64,000 bases of DNA from Hondaea fermentalgiana (taxonomy: Eukaryota > Sar > Bigyra > Thraustochytrida > Thraustochytriidae): positions 23,093-87,092 of the forward strand of contig NPFB01000025.1 of assembly GCA_014084085.1 (NCBI GenBank), read 5' to 3'. A model generated the notes under the pieces. That model searched no databases, was not told the origin of the DNA, and saw only the letters and a program-made list of their open reading frames with translations. Both the position numbers and the translations under genes were made by a program. This document shows, one piece after another, positions 10,191-20,472 of the stretch. Numbering within the stretch: position 1 is the first letter of the stretch; every line of letters begins with the position of its first letter.

Positions 10191-11672
10191 ATGGCGACGA
10201 CGGCGGCCAAGGTGCCCCAGGCGCTGCAGCAGCGCGCGGCCATGGAGGTGGACGAGGGCGAAGACCAGGCCGCGCGGGATACCCTTGAGCGTGCGGCGAG
10301 TCAGTGCAGTTACTCGCACGCGAGGTTTGTCTTGCCACGCGTGCGCAAGTTTACAGCCCAGTACTCGCACGTGTACCAGAAGCGCATGACAGCCCTCAAG
10401 CCGATTGTCAAGCGCGAGTGCCAGAAATTATGGGGCAAAGACATTGCCTTTGTTGACCGTGTGATCGACCTTCAGGCATCGCGTCCAACGTGTGTCCTAG
10501 TGGGCACCTTGTACAAGCTCCAGCAGCTCAAGCCTTCTGTCCTCGACGAGTTCGCATCCGAGTTCGACGGCAAGGACGAGAAGAAGGTCATTGACAACTT
10601 TTGCTCGGATGACGACGAGTTCGTCCTCGAAGACGAGTCTGGCCGCGTGAATCTAATTGGCTTGGACAAAATGCTCGTTGACTCGCTCGTGAGCGGACTC
10701 GTCGTGGGCCTTCAGGGTCGCCTCGATGAAGACGGTAGCTTCCTGGTGGCGCGCTACTGCTTTCCAGGCCACGCACCTCAGCCCGAGCGTCCCGTTCCCC
10801 GTGCCAAACGGCAGCGTTTTCTCATGCTTGTGAGCGGGCTGCGGCTCGGCGCAGGCTTTGATCCTTTGCCCTTCCAGACTTTGACCGAATACATTTGCGG
10901 GCAAATCGGAAGCAGCGCAGACCAAACTCTCGAATCCGAAATCGTGCGCGTGGTCCTTGCGGGCGGTGCAGTGGACCTCCCGGCTGATGAGAAGCGAAGC
11001 GAATCTGATGCCATCGACATGGCGGTCGGCGGAGCCAGCGTGAAGACGCAAAGGTCGGGCAAGTCTCGCGAGACCAACAAGCTCGTGGAGCCCATTCGGC
11101 AGCTCGACTGCGCCCTTGCAGAGATAGCTTCGAGCATCAGCGTCGACGTCATTCCTGGTCCCACCGACCCTGTCCAGGTGACCATGCCACAGCAGCCACT
11201 TCACAAGTGCCTTTTTCCACACGCAGGACGTTTCAAGTCGTCCTTTAAGCTAGTCACGAACCCGTTTGAGTGTACCCTCGACGAAGACACGCTTATTTTG
11301 GGCCACGGCGGTCAGCCCGTGCAGGATATGCTAAGATACACGCGGAATCGGTCTGGGTTGGACCTCATGGAGGAGACTTTGCAGTGGCGCCACATTGCAC
11401 CTACGGCTCCCGACACCTTGGCGTGCTACCCTTTGACCACTGTGGATCCTTTTGTGATGCAAGAGCGTCCGCACTTGTACTTTTGCGGCAACCAGCCAGC
11501 GTTCGAGGACCGCCTTGTGCACAGTTTGCATGGTGGATTTACGCGCGTCGTGTCAGTTCCCGAATTCGCGACGACGGGCCAGGTTGTGCTCGTTGACTTG
11601 TCATCGGAGTACTTGGACTGCACAACCATCCAATTCGATGGCCTCGACGATGACAACGATGGCGAGGCATAA
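10191..11672 (+). CDS. POLD2: DNA polymerase delta subunit 2 (B-subunit)
   Basis: 493 residues, close to the usual size of this subunit (about 470). The small B-subunit of replicative polymerase delta links the catalytic subunit to the other accessory subunits in the nucleus. The N-terminal Y.H.YQKRMTALKP block and the OB-fold segment GTLYKLQQLKPSVLDEF are characteristic. They are followed by the inactive calcineurin-like phosphoesterase domain: LVSGLRLG, then DVIPGPTDPVQVTMPQQPLH (residues about 317-336), FKLVTNPFECTLD, LGHGGQPVQDM, and a C-terminal RPHLYFCGNQPAFEDRLV block. The phosphodiesterase metal ligands are degenerate, as in other eukaryotic B-subunits. The start has a strong context (ACCATGG). 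Single exon. The downstream neighbour is convergent. Confidence 0.95.
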   Translation: MATTAAKVPQALQQRAAMEVDEGEDQAARDTLERAASQCSYSHARFVLPRVRKFTAQYSHVYQKRMTALKPIVKRECQKLWGKDIAFVDRVIDLQASRPTCVLVGTLYKLQQLKPSVLDEFASEFDGKDEKKVIDNFCSDDDEFVLEDESGRVNLIGLDKMLVDSLVSGLVVGLQGRLDEDGSFLVARYCFPGHAPQPERPVPRAKRQRFLMLVSGLRLGAGFDPLPFQTLTEYICGQIGSSADQTLESEIVRVVLAGGAVDLPADEKRSESDAIDMAVGGASVKTQRSGKSRETNKLVEPIRQLDCALAEIASSISVDVIPGPTDPVQVTMPQQPLHKCLFPHAGRFKSSFKLVTNPFECTLDEDTLILGHGGQPVQDMLRYTRNRSGLDLMEETLQWRHIAPTAPDTLACYPLTTVDPFVMQERPHLYFCGNQPAFEDRLVHSLHGGFTRVVSVPEFATTGQVVLVDLSSEYLDCTTIQFDGLDDDNDGEA

Positions 11673-12073
11673 CCAACCAACTAATCAACCAACTAACTAA
11701 AAGCAAAATCTTGGCAATTGCTTTCCATCATTCTCTCCGTTTGCTTCTAATACTTATTCTCTTTCTTCTTCCTTTCGAAAGTACGGAAGGTTGGCCAAAA
11801 GCGACTAACAGTAACGCGATGCTGACCACAGCGCGAGACCTCAAGCAAAGAAAGAGATGTAAGCGCGTCCAGAAGCATGTGGCACGGATAATGTGCAAAG
11901 TCTCATTGTTGGCGCAAAGATAAGATAGATGCGAAGCCTCCTCGCTGGCGCAACGTCAGTTCGGCAAAGTCTCAGTCTATCGAGATCGGGGGCCAGACAG
12001 GACAGTGCATTCCGGATGTATTTCCTATACTCAATTCGGTTTTCCGTAACATCATGTTTTCTATCTAAAAAGC
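11673..12073. other. Convergent 3' intergenic region
   Basis: Between the POLD2 stop and the stop of the PDZ protein. It begins with a CCAACTAA-like low-complexity run just after the POLD2 stop. No gene supported. Confidence 0.4.
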
Positions 12074-12880
12074 CTATGGTGTGGCTTCTACTTCAATTTT
12101 CCCCTCCTCTGCCGGCGCAGCATCATTCTCCTCAAGTGGTGCATGGTCACTATGAAAGGTGTCGCGAAGGTGTTTGGATTGCGCAGATGCGTGAGCGCGA
12201 TCAGAAGGAGCAAAGCCTGCGTCGATGGTTGCTTTTTGCGCAACAAAGGCCTCCTCCTCGAACTCTTCCTCGCGCTTCGAGAGACGGAGCCAAGAAGAAG
12301 ACTCTGTGATGCCGATAAAGTACATGAACGTGCTGGCACAGAGCAGAGCAATGACGAGGAAGGCAGACTTGGGGAATCCACGAAAGCGCGAGCCAGCAAG
12401 GTCTCGCGCCGTGTAAACAGCAGGTCGAGTGCTCGTGGACGGAGATGCAGCTTCTTGCTGCTGGGCCTTTTGAGCTTCTCGTTGGCGCCTTTCGGCCTCG
12501 ATTTCTCGCAGACGCGCGAGCTCTTGTCTCTTTCTCGACTCGGCATTATTGCTCAGTACGCGCTCGCGGACCTTGTGCTGTATGGTCTCGTCGGTCCTGC
12601 CGAAGCGCAGAGAGATGGGTCGTTGACTCGCGCGAAGCTTTTGCAGCACGACCTCGTACTGCACCAGGCCGATGGGCACCTCGTCGATGCAGAGGAGGGC
12701 ATCTCCCAGCTGCACGCGACCGTCCTTCTCCACAGGCCCCTGCGCGCCCTGACCGCCGCGCTTGAAGCCGACGAGCACCACCTCGCCGCTCTCGAGCTGC
12801 TCGAGCTGCACGCCCAAAAAGCTCTCGAAGCAGTCCACGTCGAAGCGCTCCAGCACCGCGGGCACGCTCACGAGGCCCAT
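12074..12880 (-). CDS. PDZ-domain single-pass membrane protein
   Basis: 268 residues from the ATG used. Residues about 15-95 look like a PDZ domain (FLGVQLEQLESGEVVLVGFK, then GRVQLGDALLCIDEVPI, the carboxylate-loop and betaB-betaC pattern). A charged helix follows (about 100-145), then one hydrophobic segment (SAFLVIALLCASTFMYFIGI, about 172-191) and an acidic C-terminal tail. PDZ domains bind C-terminal peptides, so this is probably a membrane-tethered scaffold; topology is inferred. The frame continues open upstream of the ATG with strongly coding-like codon use to about 12975, but no ATG is in that frame. An upstream exon is therefore possible, and a short ATG-initiated frame beginning near 13033 is a candidate that I could not join cleanly. 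Confidence 0.7.
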   Translation of the reverse strand: MGLVSVPAVLERFDVDCFESFLGVQLEQLESGEVVLVGFKRGGQGAQGPVEKDGRVQLGDALLCIDEVPIGLVQYEVVLQKLRASQRPISLRFGRTDETIQHKVRERVLSNNAESRKRQELARLREIEAERRQREAQKAQQQEAASPSTSTRPAVYTARDLAGSRFRGFPKSAFLVIALLCASTFMYFIGITESSSWLRLSKREEEFEEEAFVAQKATIDAGFAPSDRAHASAQSKHLRDTFHSDHAPLEENDAAPAEEGKIEVEATP

Positions 12881-13364
12881 CGCGACGCCCGCGCGCGCAG
12901 GAGCCCCTCCGTGCGCGTACGCGTTGGCGCTCTGGTCGTCGTTGACCGGGTACGGTTTGTATGTATGATGGCGAGCTCGAGCGAGCTTGCCTCACTCAGC
13001 AGGTCGAGCAAAACCTCAACGAGCTCGGCCCTCATAGCACGCGAGAGCTAGCCAGCTAGCTAGCTGGCCAGCCAGCTTGGGCTCGGCAAGCGCGAACCCG
13101 ACGAGCGCAAGGCTCAGACGGGGCCGGGCAGGAGAAGCTAGCTCGCACGGAGCGCAGGAGTGCGCGCGCGGCGCCTTGAGGACCGACCACGAGGCGGACC
13201 TCTTGGACGACAGCGACACCGCGACCGCGACCGCGACCGCGACCGCGACCGTGGCAACAACTACGACAGCAACGACAACGACAACGACAAAGAAGGAGGG
13301 CAACAAGGAAAAGGAAGAAATAGACGCAGCGGCGACAGAAGCGAAGTGAGTAGAGAACAAGAGG
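12881..13364. other. Divergent intergenic region
   Basis: Region between the PDZ gene and the EDR2-C gene, holding both leaders. It contains a palindromic CTAGCTAG-rich stretch near 13048-13075 and a hexanucleotide microsatellite. Part near 12881-13035 may be an undetected first exon of the PDZ gene. Confidence 0.4.
13218..13251. repeat. ACCGCG hexanucleotide microsatellite
   Basis: About 5.7 copies of ACCGCG in the 5' leader of the EDR2-C gene, followed by an ACAACG-like run to about 13290. Confidence 0.9.
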
Positions 13365-14717
13365 ATGAGCAGTTTCCTATACGAGCACAGCGAGACCGAG
13401 CTGCTGCAGGCGCTGGGTCTGCTGGGCCCAACTGGGACGGAAGCGCCCGAAGGTGACGCGCAAGGCAATCTTGGGTCAACCGCGGTTACCGACGCTGGAG
13501 CAGAGCCATTGGCTTCTGGCGAGCCGCCCTCGCTGACGGCAACACAAAGAAGATCGCTCTCGCTCTCGCAAGATAGCTTTTCCCAGCGAAGCGGTAGATT
13601 GCAACAGCGGAGACTCTCCGCCGAGAGCCTGCCAGATCCTGATCTCGCAAGTAATGATAGGGACGACGACGACGATGATGGTTCAGGTGGAGATCCCGAC
13701 ATCGACGGCTCGGGCAAGGCGAGTCCCGAAGACTCAGTCCACAGTAACGTCGGGGAGTCTCTGGAAACAATGCCGCCTGTGGACACGACAGGTCGTGCGC
13801 GCGGCGTCTCGCAGGCCCCCTTGCTCGTCGCCGGAGCCACCACGCAGGAAGCGAGCGAGCGCGATGGCGTGCCCAACAGCTGGAGTGACGGCGACGCGAG
13901 CGAATTCAAGGTCCGCGCCGGACCCAACTACGCGCGGACAAAGCGTAAACAGGCTTCCAAGGACTCTTATTACCGGCAGATAGGAATGGATCTCTTTCGC
14001 AACACGTACGATGGCGCGACGCGCATTTCTAATATCGGAGCACATGTCAAACTTCCCGAGTCGCGGCTCTCGCACATCCCTGTAGGCTGCCCTTTTCCTC
14101 GCATCATCATTTTCAACATTCAGGTACCTGTCGCGGCACCGAAAATGTTTGGCAAAAGCGACCCCGATGCGGGGCTGAGTCTGGTGCAGTACTTTGAGAT
14201 CAAGCGCTCGACGCTGGACCAGTTGGAGGAGCAAGATCGTACGGGATCTCCTCCCACGCCGTCGATTGCGCTCTTGACAAAGTTTTTCCGCGAATATCGT
14301 ACGTCGGACGACGTGCGCCGGCGCTTCAAGATCATCGGACACGTGCTTAACATGGTCGAAGTTGGCGTTCCTTCTATGTTTCAGAGCTACAACGGAAAAC
14401 CAGCGATTGTTTTCAAGACGGGTACGATATTTTCGGGCCCAATTGACGGCAACGTGCAGGATCACTACGTTGAGTTTGACATCAACGTGCATGAGTTTGC
14501 TTATCTCGCGCGGAAAGCACTACACTCCATGATAGATCGCGTACCGCAAATGCGTCTTCGTTGCGCATTTGTGCTGCAGGGAGAAGATGACGAAGAGCTT
14601 CCTGAGCAGGTCTTTGCGTGCTCGGCGCTGCACAATTTGGACCTGCGCACCGCTCGCCCCGTCGATTTAGCTCCGATTAACGTGAGCACACTTCAGAAGC
14701 GTCGCACCTTTGCCTGA
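13365..14717 (+). CDS. EDR2 C-terminal (DUF1336) domain protein
   Basis: 450 residues. The N-terminal 180 residues are Ser/Asp/Gln-rich and probably disordered. Residues about 183-447 match the plant ENHANCED DISEASE RESISTANCE 2 C-terminal family (Pfam EDR2_C, formerly DUF1336). The landmarks are GPNYARTKRKQASKDSYYRQ at its start, PRIIIFNIQVPV, the FKIIGHVLNMVEVGVPSMFQ block, NGKPAIVFKTGTIFSG, and YVEFDINVHEFAYLARKALH. In plants the domain occurs with START/PH lipid-binding modules; here no START or PH domain is seen, so this is a stand-alone form. A membrane or lipid-associated role is inferred from the family only. The start context is AGGATGAGC. Confidence 0.85.
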   Translation: MSSFLYEHSETELLQALGLLGPTGTEAPEGDAQGNLGSTAVTDAGAEPLASGEPPSLTATQRRSLSLSQDSFSQRSGRLQQRRLSAESLPDPDLASNDRDDDDDDGSGGDPDIDGSGKASPEDSVHSNVGESLETMPPVDTTGRARGVSQAPLLVAGATTQEASERDGVPNSWSDGDASEFKVRAGPNYARTKRKQASKDSYYRQIGMDLFRNTYDGATRISNIGAHVKLPESRLSHIPVGCPFPRIIIFNIQVPVAAPKMFGKSDPDAGLSLVQYFEIKRSTLDQLEEQDRTGSPPTPSIALLTKFFREYRTSDDVRRRFKIIGHVLNMVEVGVPSMFQSYNGKPAIVFKTGTIFSGPIDGNVQDHYVEFDINVHEFAYLARKALHSMIDRVPQMRLRCAFVLQGEDDEELPEQVFACSALHNLDLRTARPVDLAPINVSTLQKRRTFA

Positions 14718-15130
14718 TTGTCCGATCACACGCATGGCTCGACACTGTAAACTAGTTCGTAATACGCACCACAACGATTGATTCTGAAGCGGCCGCAAGG
14801 TCGGGTATTCCACACGCGCGCTTCAAGGAGGTTGTAAGAAACGATGGTAAAAAATGCAAATGGTTGAAACTGAACTTTAACCGCAAAGCGGCAGGCTCTT
14901 CATTTCGCGAAACGGCGAACTCATTTTCCAAACTGTCGTTTTTCGAAGAAATATTTTCTCGCAAACCCATCACATAAGATTTGCGCAAGGTGGTCGACTC
15001 CAGCAGCAGCAAGAACGACACAAGGACGGTGATGATGGGACAAAAGGCACAATCATTGTGGAATTATATAAAAGAATAAATGTGCAACGCCGCACGACCG
15101 TCGCGTCAGACAGGCGCCATTGCTAGGCCC
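14718..15130. other. Convergent 3' intergenic region
   Basis: 413 bp between the stops of the EDR2-C gene and the ABCG gene. AT-richer than its neighbours. No gene supported. Confidence 0.4.
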
Positions 15131-18100
15131 TTAGACCACATCGTCGTCAAGTTCGAGCGTCATATCCTCAACAAACGCTTGGTAGGCTCGCCACATCGGG
15201 CCAAGGTCGATGCTTGCAGACGCCCGACCCGGTCGTGGGACGGGAGCAGGAGTAAAAGGACTGAACTTGGCAGACATACGGCTTGTGGGTGACAAGCCTG
15301 GGGGCGGGGCAAGCGAATTGTCTCTCGTGGGCGCGACCTGCGCGTCGTCGTCCGGGGCGCGCAGTTTGCGCGCGCGCGAACGATGAAAGAGTCCAACCTT
15401 GGAAAAGTAACACATGACAAATCCCGTGCGCGCCAATCGGCTCACCACAACGAAGCCGAGCTGCTTTAAGATGTCGGAATTGCTGTTGAGCAAGAGAGCG
15501 AGAACCATTGCGGCATCTAGACCCAGAAAGCCGAGAGCAATGAGATCCTGAAAGGAAATCCACAAAAGGGAGCGGCGGCGGCCACTGCTGGAGAGCGGGA
15601 CGAGAAAGAGGATTTGCATAATGAACTGCACGACGTACACCAAAAAGAGGGAAATGGTGAGAATCGCAAAGCCTGCGTTCAACCCACTCGTCTCGAGTCC
15701 ACCGCCGAGAACCGAGTCAATGCCGTTCTTGAGGGAGTCAGTTAAGCTATCACCTTCGGCTGCCGCGGTGTCACCGTCATTAAACGCGCAAAGAGTACTG
15801 GCAAGAAAAAAATCGATGAGCAAAAAGCTCGTGATGGCCTGGCGACTGAGAATAGCGGAAATGACCATTCCGCGCGAGCCCGTGGCGCCCGCAGGAGCGC
15901 CTTCGTTGCGTCCGCCATCGATGATGTTCTGTAGCGCGGCACCTGTTTGGCCTTTTCTCGCCCTTGCAGGGCGGTCTGCGCTGTCTGCGGCGCCGCGCTT
16001 GAGGCGGTCCGTGCGAAACACGTAGAGGAAGAAGAAAGCAAAGAAGGAGATGATGTGGTACGCGAGCACAATGCAGAGAAGCGCAAAGATGCAGGTGGTG
16101 ATGTCGAAATCGTCGAACTCAAATTGACGTACAATGTTCGATCCAGCGCGTTGCGCCTGTTCCAGAACCGAGACGCCCTCCTCAACGATGATGCGATTGC
16201 CGAGCGCATTGATAAGCGTTCCGCCAAAGCTGTAAAAGGTGACCATAAGGTAAGTGACCCATCCGAGAAAGGGCGGAATATCCTTGAGGTTGATAATGAA
16301 GCCGTTCATGACTGCTGCAAGCGCGAGAAGCGACATATTAACAAGCGCCGCCTTGCGGGTGTCCGGAGCAGATTCACCGCCGCGTTCAATGATAAAGATC
16401 TCCACCATGGTGTTCTGTGCCGTGACAGCAATGCTTGTGAGCATCATTAGCACGAGAAAATTCATGAGAGAGGTCCCGCTGTCGTTGAAAAGAAAAGACA
16501 TGTAGTACAGCGGCACCGCGTAACACAGCGATTCGATGGTGGCAGCAACAATGTTGCGCGTAAAGGCACTAAAGAGAAAAGCCTGGAAGGCAACCGTGTT
16601 GCCGTTGGCCCGCTCATAGGTCCAGACGCCCTTCTCCAAATTGTACCGGTCCCCGAGAAAGACCGAGGCCAAGAAGGTTAGCGTACTCGTAGCGAGGTAG
16701 CTGAGCGCCACCTGGCTCGAGTACGAGTCGCTGCCATAAAACACGATGCCCACAAGAACGCCTGCGACGAGAGCAAAGAGCGCAGTGCGCCATACGTCGA
16801 AGCCACCACGCTTGATTGTGCGAGAGAGAAGGACCCAGAGTGCCGTGATGACGCTAATGGGCGCGCTCCACGACCAGCGACCGGACGCCAGGGCATTCTC
16901 CACGAGAACAGCGCGCAGCGAGTGCGCCATGGCCACGCTAAACTCGGTGCGCTCAGCATCAATGGCATCGCGCACGCCGCGGCCCAAGGACCCAGTATCG
17001 TACTTGTGGCGGTACATTTTGATGCGGGACTCTGGTGCGCCCTGCAGCTTGTCGAGAATCTCGTCACCGATGTTGACCTCATCAATGGAAACCTCGAAGA
17101 AGTCCGCCGCGTCCAGCGGGGTCCCATGGAAGATAATCTTACCGCGCACGAGAATGGTGACGTCGTCGAGAAGCTGGAAAATCTCGCGACGGGGCTGGTG
17201 AATAGTCATGATAATGTTGACACCTGCCTTGTGGGCGAGGTTGTGCAAACTCTTGACGAGCACCAGGGCATTCGTACTATCGAGACCCGAAGTGGGTTCG
17301 TCGAGCAAGAGGCCCGCGGGCATGGAAAGAAGCTGGGTGGCCACAGAGACGCGGCGGCGCTGACCGCCCGAGATACCACCTTCCACGAGCACACCACCAT
17401 CGCCGCAGATGGTGTCGGCACACTTTTGAAGCTCGAGCAGAGTGATGACTTGCTCGACACGGCGCAGCTTTTCTTCGTCGCCAAAAAATTGCGGAAGCTG
17501 CAGCCACGCGGCATGTCGCAGGTGCTGGCGCACCGTGAGCAAAGGGAAGAGCACGTCGGTCTGGCGCACGTACGACGTTGAATTGCGCAGCCATTCGCGC
17601 AAAAAAGAGGCTCTGTTGAGATGCGAAGGAACGCCGTTGATCAGGTGCTCTCCCGTGACACGGCCCGATTCCCGCGTGTACGACACGAGATCCAACAAGG
17701 TCGACTTGCCGCTGCCAGAGGGACCCATGAGTGCGTGCACCAGACCGGGTTGGAAGGCGACGCTCACCTTGTCCAGAATCTGGTGAGGCTTGGCCGATCG
17801 TTTCTTCTTGGGGGCCCAGTACGAAAGGTTGCTCACCATGAGCTGCACGGCACGGCCCTTGTTCGCGCGCTGTGCCTCGCGCAGGATCATGCGCTCTGCA
17901 TTGTCGCCTTCATTATGGCCACCGTTTCCGAAACTCTCTGCCAGTTCTCTCTCGCGCTTGAGCTTGGCGTTGAACTTGCGGCACGTGCGGTCAAACATAG
18001 CGACTCGGATGCGCATAGCGATAAAGGCAACCCAGGCGAGCGCGATGACAAAGTACGCGTACCCGAGGACGAGCGTCTGCTGGCAGGTAGAGCTCTCGTC

Positions 18101-19707
18101 GACGAGCTCAAATGCCTCCACGCGGGTGGGGCATGTCTCTCCGCAGAGAAAATCCACGCAGCGATCAATGGCAGAGGTCACGGTGATTTCTTGGATCCAG
18201 TTCGCAACCATCGTATCCGCAGCCATGTTGTCGACAAGAACCTGAGACCACTCTTCGCCCGTGCGTGCGTAGTTGACAGAGCCCGCATCTCCAATTTTCG
18301 CGTTGCGCGTCTCGTTCGTGGCCAAGACGGTGACGGGAACAATCCAGCCGTGCTGAGCGCATCCTGGGCTCCAATAGCGGTGCTCGGGCACTTCGTTTGA
18401 AATGAGCTCGAATTCCTGACGCATGTTAATGCCGTGACTACGCATGTATGCAAGTACAGCTTGCGAGTATGCAGCGTCGTCCAGAAATGAACTCGAGGCG
18501 TCAGCGTCGGCGATGCCTAGCGCGAAGAGGTTCACCAGATCGAATTGACTTTGCAGTACAAGCGTGGGAATGATGGCAAAGGTTGTGAGCGGCAACAGAT
18601 TCGAGGCGTACAGGCATTTCTGGGGCGAGCCGACAAACTTGTCAACACACTCCTGAGAGAGTGGAGCGTTGTCGATCCAGCGCGCCGAGTCGCGCGCGAG
18701 GTTCGCGTCAAACTCAAAAGCAGCGTTGAGGTCCTTGTAGCTCGTTGTCGCGAACTGTCGTTGGTCCAGGAACCACGCTGAGTCGAGTATCAGACGCACA
18801 TTCCCAACTACAAAGGGATCGTTGTCGGTCAAGCGCGCAGCGTGGTGTGCGGCGCCGACGCCGCCTCCACGTGTTCCACCAAAGATGACCTCGCTCGTGG
18901 CCGAGAGCCCACGGCTTAGTTGGAGGTCGTCAAGCACTGCGTCGATGACCTCTGCACCCTTGAAGTAATTATTTGCCGGGTTCACCGCGTCGCCACGGCC
19001 GAGGTGCCAATCCAAGGTACAGGAGGGGACGAAGACGCGCGTCGCATCGCCAAATTGCGCCGTATCGTCGCAGAGAAGCGAGGAGAACTTGACATCGACC
19101 AGATCCCACTGCTCTGACGAACACTGCAAGCGATCGTAATAGCAGTCCAGGTTTGTGGCGTTGATGGAGGTCACGTTCTCGCTCCCGCTTTCATCCTCGT
19201 CGTCTTCGTCGCAAAGCGTGTTCTCCTCGCCGCTGCAGTAGCTCGCGCAGGTCTCGGGGTCTTTGCACAGTTTCTCGTTGTCGCCAAGCCAGATGATGAA
19301 GCGGTCCGTGTTGCTCCCGTGCACGTAGTACCTCGCCGGCGACCCGTCCGCGCACACGGCCTCGGTGTACGCCTCGAGCCCCACGGCCTCCACGTCCGCC
19401 GTCTCGCAGATCTGCGCCCTCGCCGCCGTCGCCAGCGCCGCCGNNNNNNNNNNNNNNNNNNNNNNNNNNNNNNNNNNNNNNNNNNNNNNNNNNNNNNNNN
19501 NNNNNNNNNNNNNNNNNNNNNNNNNNNNNNNNNNNNNNNNNNNGCCGCCAGCACCGCCGCGCGCCTCTTCTCCGCGCCCATCCTCGCGCGCGGGCCCGTG
19601 CTCCGCGTCCTCCCGCGCCCCTCGCCGCGCCGCGCCTTTCGCAGTCTGCCGTCCAGGTCGCCGCGCTCGCGGTCCTGCTGCGCGCCCTCCTCGCCGTCCT
19701 TCTCCAT
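15131..19707 (-). CDS. ABCG half-transporter fused to NOTUM/pectinacetylesterase-like domain
   Basis: The readable part is about 1420 residues, with the N-terminus across the gap at 19444-19543. A basic start (ATG at 19707, or in-frame at 19581 before GAEKRRAAVLA) plus the segment AALATAARAQ on the other side of the gap look like a signal peptide. Residues (numbered from 19393) about 15-420 resemble the NOTUM/pectin-acetylesterase alpha/beta-hydrolase fold: nucleophile-elbow FGGTRGGGVGAAHH, then LILDSAWFLD, then a late GCAQHG histidine block. After one TM (about 455-475) comes an ABCG nucleotide-binding domain: Walker A GPSGSGKST (about 555), signature ISGGQRRR (about 672), Walker B LLLDEPTSGLD (about 695), H-loop TIHQP. 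An ABC2-type TM domain follows, and then about four extra C-terminal TMs. The elbow serine is Thr, so hydrolase activity is doubtful. The orientation implies an extracellular or lumenal hydrolase-like module and a cytosolic ATPase. Fusion confirmed only by the uninterrupted frame. Confidence 0.85.
19444..19543. other. Assembly gap (100 N)
   Basis: Exactly 100 N, probably a fixed-size placeholder. It lies within the signal-peptide region of the ABCG fusion gene. Flanks are GCC/GCG-rich low complexity, which probably caused the break. Confidence 0.98.
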
Positions 19708-20070
19708 GGGACGTACGTACCGCTCTCGCCGGGACAGGCGCGCCGCGTCCCCTGGACCCGCCGCGCGACAGTGGGGGCGCGCCGCGGCCAGTGGGCTATC
19801 CCGGGAAGTCCACTTGCGCCGCAGGCGCGGAAGTCGGGAATGCGCGGAGCTGCGGGGGCTGGCCAGGGCGCCAGTACCGCGGCACGTGCGGCACCCCTAA
19901 GAGCAGGGGGGGTACGCTGCGCGAGGCGCCGCGCCGGGTGCGAAAGTGGGGTTGCGCCGGCAAGGTTTGGAAGCGGGGAGGGCGGGGGAATGGAGCGGCG
20001 GGGGAAGAGCCAGAGGGTGCGGGGTAGACCCCGGGCGGGAGAGAAGAAAGCCTAAAAAGGAGGAAGCGGA

Positions 20071-20110
20071 TGCGATGCGATGCGATGCGATGCGATGCGA
20101 TGCGATGCGA
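20071..20110. repeat. TGCGA pentanucleotide microsatellite
   Basis: Eight perfect TGCGA copies. Confidence 0.95.
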
Positions 20111-20220
20111 GACGGCGAGCGCGAGCGCGAGGGCAAGCGAGGGTTCGAAGGACAGAGAAGGAGCAGAAGGGGATCAAGAGTGAATGAAAGCGGATGAACG
20201 AGAAGAAGGAGAAGAGGTGG

Positions 20221-20244
20221 GTGAGTGAGTGAGTGAGTGAGTGA
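20221..20244. repeat. GTGA tetranucleotide microsatellite
   Basis: Six GTGA copies, continuing imperfectly into GTGAATGAGG. Confidence 0.9.
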
Positions 20245-20472
20245 ATGAGGGAGGAAGGGAGTTATACAGAGACTAACGGAGAAGTTGCCGAGCGCGAGGT
20301 TCGTAAAGGAACTGAAAAAGAGAAATTTGGTTCGACTGATCGATTGACGATTGACTGGGACTAAATGCTGCTGTAAAGGAAGAAAAGTCTAAGCAGACGT
20401 GCTCGGCCGGCAGGAGAGACGCAAGAGAATACACCACGGCTCTCGAGGGCTGTGGGCGGGGCGACCTTGTCA

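Larger units (their letters stand above)
19708..20472. other. Intergenic region with microsatellites
   Basis: Upstream region of the ABCG gene and 3' flank of the GTP cyclohydrolase-like gene. Very GC-rich left part, then two microsatellites. Open frames here have no recognisable protein features. Confidence 0.45.

Noticed and set aside
20130..20150. tRNA-like B-box (GGTTCGAA) near 20137
   Set aside because: No matching T-arm pairing, A-box or acceptor stem around it.
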